From Conchocele bisecta (Eukaryota > Mollusca > Bivalvia > Lucinida > Thyasiridae), in NCBI GenBank assembly GCA_029237695.1, contig CM055278.1, positions 70,733,188 to 70,797,187 on the forward strand: DNA of 64,000 bases, in the 5' to 3' direction. Made by a program: the position numbers and the translations under genes. Below, in pieces: positions 34,801-46,700 of this stretch (the first letter of the stretch is position 1; every line of letters starts with the position of its first letter). The notes under the pieces are model-generated. The model searched no databases. It saw only the letters and a program-made list of their open reading frames with translations, and had not been told where the DNA came from.

Positions 34801-37800
34801 CAAATAACACACGACACATCCATTATTTTGCTTAAATGGTTGCTTATATCTAAATGAAAGTGGGTAGATAGATTGATATATATCAACTTTATAGGTTTCA
34901 ATAATATCAAAACTAACAGCGTCAATGAAATCGTATTCACTATCAGTGATGCTATTCAAAGCATAGCGTTGTTAAACGTTCTCAACTAACCAGCGTGAGC
35001 GATATTAACTCGTAACGTCACTATTTTGACATCACCGTGACACTGTCTCATTATATGTGGCCGTGACTGGAGAAATGGGGCTTATGGGCTATGCGACCAG
35101 TGTAGCCCCAGATCAGCCTGCGCATCTGTGCATTCTGATCAGGAACAACACTGTTCGCCATTGAGTCAGTGAAACAGCCATCATGCTTCTAACAAACATT
35201 ACAATTCTAGCGGACCAGGTGCTAGGATGGAAACAAATCCCATAAGCACCATTTAAAAAATCCCATAAGCCCCATTTCTCCAGTCACGGCCACAATTATT
35301 TATACTATGTTATGATACGTAGATCTATTTATAAATTATTAAAATAGATGGGAAACTAGACTAGACTACATTTTTGAGTTATTATAGTGCATGTAACTGT
35401 TAATGGACGATCAGAAATACGATCCGTGAGCGGAGCATATGAAATGCCTTGCATTAGTATTCACCATTCAGAATAAGAAACTTACGTCGGATGGATTATT
35501 CATTGTGTATTCTGAATACAGTTATACAAGGTACACCAAAATGGAAGAAGACATAGTCCTTGTAACGAAACGATTAGATGAAGCTATTTCTTTTTAAAAA
35601 AATCAATTTGGACATATTTTTTCTTATTTTAAATCTATGGCGGCCATTTTGAATCATGTTGAATGGTAGAAACATATTAATATGTTTTAAAATGTATGTT
35701 GTGCCGTGATATGCTCTTTTTTGTAAACATTTGGCCCATTTGTAGTTCATTTGGAGCGCCTTAAGAGATTTAACCATTTTTTGGCGGCCATCTGGGCGGC
35801 CATCTTGAATTTTGAAGAAAGCTCAACTCGGATTCATGGGGAGTTTTGATATGTTAATTCTCATGATATCCTGGACCTATGGTGAAAAATTCAGCTTTGT
35901 TTAATTTTTTTCCGATCTTTGGCAGTATTTAACATACTGCTCTTGGCCTAGTGATGATTTAATATGGCATTTAATAAACAAGTTTACTGACTTCATAAGA
36001 AACAAGGTTCCACCTATTTACAACTAGAGTATTGATGAGGGTTTCACTAAACTTTGTACGACTATAATGTTTGTAAGTGCAAAATTCACTTTAACATTGT
36101 TTTCTTGTAAACAATTGTTGGATTTACAGTTATTGAGCATAGGTTGCATATGCAACCTATGCTCAATAAATGTAAATCCATCAATTGAAATTTCAAGACG
36201 TTTCTAAATTTGCACTTACAAACATTTTAGCCGTAAGAAGTTTAGTGAAACGGCCCCCAGGGACACAGCCGGTCATGGATTAAAACAAACACAAATATTA
36301 CGAAACCTTAACCATAGGCATGAGGGTTGTCCAAGTGGGCTGGGAATTGAAATAAGGATAGTGATAAATAGAGTTTATTCAACTACCATTTTGAAATACT
36401 GGATTTATTTACCCCGAGACATCTGGAAATCCTATAAAGAAACGAGTGCGGATCATGAGTTTCTTTGTCGGATTTACAGATATCGAGGGAAATAAATGCT
36501 GTATATCACAATGGTAGTGAAATAAATTGTATATTACATGCTCTTCGAAAAATGTGAAATTTGCTCTTATTTGCTAGCTTATATAACGTTGTCAAAATTG
36601 ACAATTTTTACGTTAGCATATGAATTGTTTCTTCGCCGAAAATGACATCAAAACGTGACGTCAATTACGTCTCTCGAACGTCTAGGAGGAAATATTTCCT
36701 TCCAAGAAATAAATCCCTCAAGAATCACAGTAAATCACAGGGTAGCATGTAATATACAACTGGACTACCCATAAGGCAGACAAAAACAACACATCATTAT
36801 CACAGCCAACATTGCCTAACTCAATAACTGGAGAGTAATGTTTAAAGGGCACATTTAAACATTCCTACGCCATTTTATTTAAAACCAATCAAAAGTAAGT
36901 TTATTTCAAGCAAATATTTCCGCCATGATTTTTTTCACTATATTCTGAAATAAGATGAAATTTATAAAAGATAGAGACAACGATTTACACTGAAAACAAC
37001 ATTGTTACAATGTCTAGATTAACCCTTAGACCGCTACACACAACAATTGTCGTCTGCTGTTGCTTTTATATATTGCCTTATTTCTCAATAAAAACATGGT
37101 TTGACAGCACTGCAGAATCATTTCCAATGGAAATGATTCTGAAGTGCTGTCAAACCATGTTGTAAATTATGCTAAAGTGCTGTCAAAGCATGTTTTTGAT
37201 GATAATAATGGAAAACAGAAAATAAACAGCAGAAAACAAAAAATGAACAGGGCTAGAGTACACAGGTTATTGTAAAAGGTCTATATAACATCACAACATT
37301 GAGTCTAGATTCATACATGGCAACACGTGTACAATATTTAAATAACAATATTCACACAAAATCTATCTTAACAACACAAAACTGGACAATGTGTTCATGG
37401 AACACAGAAGCTTCCTCGTGTAACAGAACTTCATATTTATTTTCTATTTTATATTTTTCCGATTTAACTCATTGAAGTCGATGGATACAATACTTTTAAT
37501 CGCTAAACTCTGATTATTTTGTTTATTAGCATCACCTGATTAATTAGATGTCAAAAGACCCTAAGCTGGTATTCTTAATGTTGTAAGTTTATCAACCTCG
37601 GCTCTTAAACAGTAGGAATTCCTCGACAAACCTCGGAATTATTATGAGTTTCCTAGCCTCACCTGATAAACTTGATATCAATGATACAAGCCCGGAATTC
37701 TCAATAAGTTTATCAGCCTCGGCTCAGAAACAGTAGAAATTCCTCGGCAAACCTCGGAATTCCTACACATTTCCTAGCCTCACCTGACAAACTTGATGTT

Positions 37801-40584
37801 AAACCACAGCTACCTACCCACAACTATGACTGGCGACTCGGGACAGTGATGTTTAATCTCAGGATTCCATTTCGTAATCACATTTTCGTACGATGACGGA
37901 CTAACTACGCTAAAACATATTAGGAAAGCGTCCGTCTGAAACATAAATAACAAGACCCACAAGTTATGCACCAGCCAACTAGCATGTTTACTGCACAGTA
38001 CAATATCAACGTATGACGTGTCGAGACAACCAGACTTGTTGGGTAATCTAAGCTTAACACACAGCTAGATAGATGTAAATGAATACTATTTGGGCCAAGT
38101 ATCTCATAAATATATCTTCAACAACCAATTGATTTAACCCATTTCAGCCTAAGGATATGACAATTTATGTTGAAAAATTATAATTATTTTGTTTATTTCT
38201 CGATAATTGTATATGTTGTTACCACTCATTTGAACCGTCTCGTCGAGACGGTTCAAATGAGTGGTAACAACATATACTTTCGAAAGTAAATAAAGAAAAT
38301 AGTGATTTTTTCTCTCAAAAGGTTCATACTACATGTACTATAATTGTATCCTGTCTGTAATGGGTTAATGGTGATTTAAGTCTTTACAATATTACACCAA
38401 TCAAACAATGATAATGAGTAGGAGACATACATTTAAATATTCTGAATTTCCTACAAACTTGTTGAAAAAGTATTCACTGTATATTAATATTTAGATTGCA
38501 CTTGTCACATAATTTATATATAATACAGTTGACACTCGTTACCTCAAACTCTCAATTTTTTGCCAACTCAAACTATTTCCCTTGGTCCCCTGGACTTGGA
38601 GTAATGGAATGGAATGGTGCTTAAAAGCCCATCAACATGGACACTGAGTAAACGAGCATAGACTGTGTAACAAGTCTCAATAGTGCCGACACGTCACATC
38701 TATATATAGAAGGGAAGATAGAAATGCAACATACTGTAACTGTATAATTGACAGGCTAAGCCATCCATGAAACGTTGAAATTTGAATTCAAAATCAAACA
38801 GTCTGATTGGTCGAGACTGAGCACAGCTCAGCCTCGGCCAATCAAACTTCTTGATTGTCAATACGAGAGGCTCAGAATTTTACATCACACCCCCTTGGAT
38901 TGGGTTAATAAGAAAATCTCTCTGAATTGCATTATTGCTAAATACATGTAGTACTAATGTACATGTACAAATGTGGCTGTGACTGGAGAAATGGGTCCTA
39001 TGGGTTTTGCGGCCAGTGTAGATCGTTATAAGACTGTGCGGATGCAGATGCTGATCTGTAGATCCAGGTCAACATGTGCATCTGCAGTCTGATCAGGATC
39101 TGCACTGTTCGCTATTCCATCAATGAAACATATGTCATTCTTCTAATAAGCAATATAAATCATTGTCAGTCGACAGAAGTGTGCTATTTGATCAGGAGCT
39201 ACACTGGTTAAAATTCCCATAAGCCCCATTTCACCCGTCACGCATGAAGACCCTGATGGCTCAGCAGTTGTAAGTTATCATGTGTCGGCTTCAATATTTG
39301 TGGCTGTGACTGGAGAAATCGGGTTTATGGGATTTGTGACCAGTGTAGTTCCTGATCTAATAGCATACCTTACTCCTGTAGCCTGATAGCGATCTATATT
39401 CCTTGTTAAAAGGCTTTACGCATAACGTGTTTCATTGATGGAACAGTGAACAGTGTAGATCCTGATCAGCACAGGCTGATCTGGATCTACACTGTTCGTA
39501 AAACCATCAAGCCCTATTTCTCCAGTCACAGTCACATTTATTATAATTATCAACATGTCGGACGCATTTCTGTCTTTCCTTTAACTAAACTATACACGGA
39601 CAACCTACTGACAAAATTTATCATACGACATTTTGCGTATTATTTTTTTAATCAAATCCCCTGCCAATAATCTGCAAATCTGATTGCTCTAATGGTAGGG
39701 ATGTCGGAGTTTTCCCCGATTTACGGTTTGGCTTCTGACCCAATGTTAAATTTGGCCGTTTTCAAAGTCGATTTTTTATCAATATTGGACGATTTAGTTA
39801 ATAAAAAATATACACGCACATTGTGTAATGTATATTTTATGACTTACGATGTTTTTTTTTTAAATATGTAACATGTAGGTGACTTTTAATCGATAAATTA
39901 TAATCACTTGCGCGTTCATCTCTTGATGGATATTTAATTTGGGCATGTCAATGGAAAGAAAAACGCACCCTCTACACGATTCTGTTGTTTGCTGTTGAAA
40001 TTTCTGAGAGGAAACTCATGTTTTTGGTGCTAGAAAGAGGTAAATATTTTAACAGTGATTTTTATAGGAACCTCTGGATTCGACATCCTAGGACATCGAC
40101 AGTTTCTTTAACAATCACTAATGTGCCCAAAAAATACTGTATTGAACCATTTGGCTTGTGCGCACTCGGTGGCAAACTTTTTTAGTAACCTCATATCAAA
40201 CCGTAAGTTCGGAACACGAGCCGTGTCATGGGTTTTCGCGACCATTTTATTTTCACTTCCAAATCGAAAAAGCCAGCGTTACAGTTGAACTGGCCATTTT
40301 TGGTGTAAAATTATAGAGCAAAATTGTTGTTTAATGATGCCTCTGTGTATTTGTGGGTCCTTGTAGATTCACTTTGAACATATGTTCAACAATTCAATAA
40401 AAAAAAAAAATTCAACTCCAAATAACAATGTTATTATCAATCAAATTGAGCTGAAGCCTGAATCATTATTATTGAGTATTGTGTATTTAGCGATCTTTCT
40501 TTTTTGAGACACTAGACTGTCAATCCTCCCTACCCAAGCGCCACCCCACCCCCCACCCCCCCCCCCCCCCCCCCTCCCTCTCCC

Positions 40585-40640
<56 letters not shown>

Positions 40641-40655
40641 ACCCCCCCCCCCCCC

Positions 40656-40720
<65 letters not shown>

Positions 40721-43700
40721 ACCCCCCCCCCCCCCCCCCCCCACCACAGCCCCACCTCTTTCTGTGGGCATTTTTTTATATTATTTGAACAGCGTCTGGA
40801 GGCCAATTAATTATGCAATATAACCAATTGATCTATTTTGTATTCAAGAAAAATGTCTATTTTTCTTTTTCTACAGTGGTGGGGGGGGGGGGATTTCTAT
40901 TATATATTTGTACAGCGCCGGCGGTGGTGGGTAGGGCAGCTTCCTATTCTTCCTTTCTCCAACAGGCACAAATAGATGTAGATAGAAGTTTACAGCTAAA
41001 ATATTGACACCCCCCCCCTCCCCCCAGTTTGCATTAAGAGGTTCGCCGGTCAATTCTGTCATAACTTTTATATCACTTTAAGGATTGGTTAGATAGGATT
41101 AGATTAGTTAACTATTTAAACACAGCATACTTCTGAACAACTACCACACATCCATGCTGCCCTTAATATGACCTTCACCTTTTGGCGTTCACAACTTTGA
41201 TTTTTTTCACACGTTAAGAAGTTCGGCAGAGTTGTTCATTTCTTCGTGGGTAACCGGTGGGGTATTTAACGATCGGGATTCTTCCTTACCTGAATCCCGA
41301 CCGGAGACTTAGTTTGGCCCTCATGTACGTCTTTGGTTTTCTTGTATGTGAGAGTTGTACGCCTTATCTGAGTATGATTAATCATAATCGAACCCGTTGG
41401 CCCGACCTATACCTGTGGACAAGTGCCACACATCCATGCTGCCATTTTTATGACCTTGACCGTCACAACTTTTTCACACATTAAGAAATTTGCCCGAGTT
41501 TCTCATTTCTGTCATCATTACTTCTTTTTCCACTTCATGGATTATTTTAATATTTTAATACATCGTACATGTGGACAAATGCCATACATCCATGCTGGCC
41601 TTAATATGACTTTGACCTTTTGACCTTCACAAATACGCTTGTGAATACGTATCACTTGGTTAATTAACTTGTGACACAGTTTCTCCAATCTGCCACCATG
41701 GGCATTTGTGTGCCGACAAGCCATATTTTCTTGTTGCCTCTGCAGCCACATGTCAGATCAAATTATTTTAGTGTTGATCATACTACTTTTGTGGTTGGGC
41801 TAAGTGACTGGTGTGGAATGGACCTAGCACCAGGATAGGATATTCTAATTTCATGGCTGAATATTGATTTTTCTGTAAATATTCAGTTCTGGTTTTGGGA
41901 ATTTCTCTCATTATGGACACATTAAATACGGGATAGACCCGTCGGCCAAGCCTTAAATGACTTTAGCTGTTGATATGCCGTTAAACACAAATTATCAATC
42001 AATCCGTGTATGAGAGCCACTGTTGACTAATTGTTGGTTAATTAAATGAGAGCGCACTATCTTAGTTAATCTCACCGCCGACCTTTTGGATAGATAAAAA
42101 GTTTTTGTAATTCGGTCCATTCATTAGTTCGGCCATTAATATTCAGTTTGTGAATATATTTAAATCAAAACATGTTATAAACACACCAAAACAGCTCTAT
42201 TCATTAGCACCATATAATCTTGACATGAACATCTTTGTGCACAAAATAATTGAGCTCAAGTGGTGTATGTATATTATCCGTTTTAAGATTTCTGCACAAA
42301 AAACGTTGCTTTTTTTTCCCCCAAATGTGAAAATTTGAATAACTCCTAAACAAATCAAGATATCTTGATGAAACAACTTCCATTGTTTTGCATTTATTCA
42401 ATACCTTTAATTTGATACCAAACACTCCATAATGCACACTTTTGTTTTGGAAAAAATATCCACTACATTCAAAATTGGCAATATTTTTTTTTAGAAAATT
42501 TGTTATTTCTCGAAATAAAAAATTGAATAACTTCTTAACCAATCAAGATATCTTGATGAAACAACTTTCATTGTTTTGCATTCTTTAATACCTTTAATCA
42601 GATACCAAACACTCCATGCTGCATACTTTTTCGGAAAAAATATCCACTAAATTAAAAAACAAATTATTATTTTTTACAATTTTTTTTATTTCTCGAAATT
42701 AAAAATTGAATAACTTCTTAACCAATCAAGATGTCTTGATGAAACAACTTCCATTGTTTTGCATTCTTCAATACCTTTAAATGGATATCAAACACTCCAT
42801 TCTACACATTTAAAAAAATCAAAAAATCTTTAAATACAAAATTGGCGGAAAATGGTCAGAAAATTTCCGAAGTTCTCCAATTTCAAAATTGAATAACTTC
42901 TTAACTAATCAAGATATCTTGATGAAATAACTTGCATTGCACAACTACATTCCTCAGCTTTAATTTGATACCAAGCAATCCATAAAAATCTCAATTTTTG
43001 AAAAAACTCTTGACATCCCTACTAATGGAAATCCAGAAAATATTTGAGAATCATCCCAGAATGTTTTATAGTCACGGCCCGAAATTTTGGTACAACAGCG
43101 AACAAGTAGAATGTACACAATCACCTGCACTGGTCGCATAATTATGTCCTACAGTTCATTTTGTCCATGAGTGGTCCACAAGCAAGCTTCTGTAATAACC
43201 ATACATATTTGGACACAATTTATCCTAGGAAACACATATAAATATCTGGTTTCCCATGACGAAGAGTGTCCGAATATTTAGGTTAAGTATGGTTGTACTG
43301 GTTTGACACAATAACAATATATTTGGACACAATTTATCCTTGGAAACACATATAAATATCTGGTTTCCCATAACGAAGTGTCCGAATATTTACATTAAGT
43401 ACAATGTATAGTTGTACTGGTTTAACACAATAACAATATATTTGGATACAATTTGTTTTCCTATTTTATAGGGGTTTCCCAAAATAAATTGTGTCCGAAT
43501 ATTTATACGGTAGTTACAGAAACACGACACTGATTTGCGTTTATATCAATCATAGCAGCCAATACATGTAGCTGTGACTAGAGAAATGGGGCTTATGCAA
43601 TCTGTAACCAGTCTAGCTCGTGATCAAATAGCACACTTCTGTAGTATAGCCTGATAGTGATCAACATTGCCTGTTAGTCAGAAGCATACCAGGTGTTTCA

Positions 43701-46700
43701 TTGATGGAATGGTGACCAGTGCAGATCCTGATCAGACTGTGCGGATGCACAGGCTGATCTGATTCTACACTGGTCGTAAAGCCCATAAGCCACATTTATC
43801 CAGTCACCGCCACATATATGGTCTTGGAGTACCATATTTATTCTAATAGTAGACGCCCATCTTATAATGGAGATTCTCCCATATATTCAGTAAAAATATG
43901 TCATTTTCACATCGTAATGCCAGTAACATACATGTAGTAAAGCCATTGTAAAATATTTTGTGCTAAAATAATGCACGACCAACTTCAACAAACAGGAATA
44001 GCCCAAAGGACATTTACTAGACAAATGTGGCAAATCGGAGTGACGTTCCCATAACTATGATTAAATAACGCAACAAGGAAGTAAACATGTTATTTATTCA
44101 CCCATTACATAAGTTTACAAAACAATTTATTATGGGGATCAATAGCAATTCATTATCTGGATGATCACATAAGGGTGTCCCAATAACACGTCTACCTCCT
44201 TGTTGTGTTTTTAAATTGTTTCAGTATCCAGTCGAACCTATGTTAAAGGCCACCTCCGAATAGCATTTACCTGTCTATAGCAGCCACGCGTTTGTTTTCC
44301 CAATTATTAAATTACTACATGAACAAACTTGTGAACAAATACCAGATTTTTCTCGTCCCATGGCTGCCCTTTATTCACAGGTTTGACAGTAGTCAAACCT
44401 GTGAATAAAGGGCAGCCATGTGAAGAGAAAAATATGACCTTAGTTCACAGGTGGTCTTTGTTCACAGGTCCATATGTGTAGTAATTAAATAATTGAGAAA
44501 ACAAAAGTGTGGCTGCTATAGACAGGAAATTGCTATTCGGAGGTGGCCTTTAGCACAGGTTCGACTTTATATACAGAGTAATCTATATTCACTACTCGCA
44601 ACAACATGTAACGTTATGTACGACAGAATCATTACGACACGTGACGGCGACAGTCACGGCTTACCAACGACAATTACAGGGGCGTCCTGACAATGATGTT
44701 TTATCTCCGGGTTCCATTTGGTTATCACATTTTCATAAGACGACGGACTAACTACACTAAAACATATCAGGAACACGTCCGTCTGAAAGTATTGAACAGG
44801 CATTGTGTATGATTTAATTGTCATGGGACGTGAACTAGAAAATGTGTTCATAGAACATGCATGCTCCACATACTGTTTTGATAGTAAACGAGGCAAAATT
44901 ATTAGTCGAAAAGGGGGTCAAATCAAAAATCTAAATAAACTTTGAACATCTACTCATCATAAGGAAGCTACATGCCAAGTTTCAGGTCGGTAGCTATTAC
45001 GGTTTAAAAGTTTTACCAGTTACAAGGTTGGTGATGGACGGACGGGACAGACAAGAGTAACACTACATGTAAATACCCCCTCCACTATAGTGGTGGGGCA
45101 TAAAAATGTGAACTCAGCCCATTTACAAAGTGGTTGTTCTACCAACTCAGCTAACCGGGCACAGACATCTTCTCAGAGTGTACATTCATACATTACATAA
45201 TGTTTCTCTTTTTTTTGTCAATGTATACAGTGGCGATATTATGTACTTAACAGGTGCAGATATTTTTGATAGCCGAGACGGTTCAAATGAGTGGTAACAA
45301 CATACACTTCTGAGCAAAAATACACAGAAAAAAAGTGTGTATAACTATACTCAGCATGAGATGTATTAATGACACTAATTAACAGAACCCACCTGTGGGT
45401 ATGAGAAATAATTTTCTATTTTCTTCACAAAAGTATATGTTGTTACCACTCATTTGAACCGTCTCGCTGAGACGGTTCAAATGAGTGGTAACAACATATA
45501 CTTTTGAGCAGAAATAAGAAAACTATTTTTTCCCCAAAAACAGTGTGTATACTCAGCATGAGATGTATTAATGACACTAATTGACAGAACCCACCTGTGG
45601 GTATGAGCGAATAATTTACTATTTTCTTCACAAAAGTATATGTTGTTACGACGATTCAAATGAGTGGTAACAACATATACTTTTGAGCAGAAATAATAAA
45701 ACTATGTGTATACTCAGCATCCGACGTGTTAACCGAGACGGTTCAAATGAGTCATAAAAGCAGATACTTTTGAGCAGAAATAAGAAAACTATTTTTTCGC
45801 CAAAAAAAAGTGTGTATACTCAGCATCCGACGTATTAACGGCACCAATTGACAGAACCCACCTGTGGGTATGAGAGTGGCCGTAATCGGTCGTAATCCTC
45901 CTGACCCGCCGTGTCCCAGAGTCCAAGACTGACCGCTATACCGTCCACCATCATATTGGCTGTGTAATTGTCAAACCTGCAAATAGTCAATAATATTTGG
46001 TTTCATTGATTGCTGTTTTCAAGGCACCGAGTCTTATATGCGTAGAAAGTGATGAAACAGTCAAAGTTATTTTAGTTATACATTGTCTGTTTGTTTATTG
46101 GTGTTTAACGGCCTATCAATAGCTACGGTCATTTAACGCCGGGCCAACGGGTTTGATCCCGCATTTAACCTGCTGCATTGGGGGGTGGGGGGGGGGGGAA
46201 TCCCAAAATCAGAACGGAATATTTATATCAAGAAAAAATATAGTCAGTCCTGAAATTAGAATAACCTGACCTGGTGCCAGGTCCATACCACACCAAAGTC
46301 ACTTGGCCCCTTCCTCTATTAAAAAGTAATGCCGGTAGGATTACTCTTATAATTCCAAAGACGTATGTGAGGGACAAACCAGGGGGCCGTTTCACTAAAC
46401 TTCCTACGACTAAAATGTTCGTAAGTGCAAATTTAAGATCGTCTGTAAAGTTCAATTGATGGATTTACATTTATTGAGCATAGGCTGCATATGCAGCCTA
46501 TGCTCAATAAATGTAAATCCATTAATTATTTACAAGAAAACATTGTAAATGTGAAATTTACAGACTATCATAATTTTTCACTTACGAACATTTTAGTCGT
46601 ACGAAGTTAAGTGAAACGGCCCCCTGGTCTCCAGTCGGGATTCCGGTATGGATGAACCCCGATCGTTAAATTACCCATCGCATGCTCCCACCTGCCACCC

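Larger units (their letters stand above)
33162..35949. mobile_element. 2.8-kb element with long inverted termini and a cysteine-rich gene remnant, in the GTPase intron
   Basis: Positions 33184-33322 and 35778-35917 are inverted copies of each other: GATCGGAAAAAAATTAAACA, then CTGAATTTTTCACCATAGG, then AAAACTCCCCATGAATCCG, then a pair of AAGATGG-type words. Outside this core, GGCCAAGAG (33163) faces CTCTTGGCC (35940-35948) and may mark the true ends. No target duplication is obvious. The inside carries a broken cysteine-rich gene (33944-34823), a family A foldback (35056-35294) and further AAGATGGCSGCC words. It is probably a DNA transposon or a non-autonomous derivative; the superfamily is unknown to me. 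It is nested in the intron between exons 3b and 4. Confidence 0.75.

Noticed and set aside
40441..40806. Glycine-rich proteins of 83 and 121 residues
   Set aside because: Direct translation of the poly-C tract.
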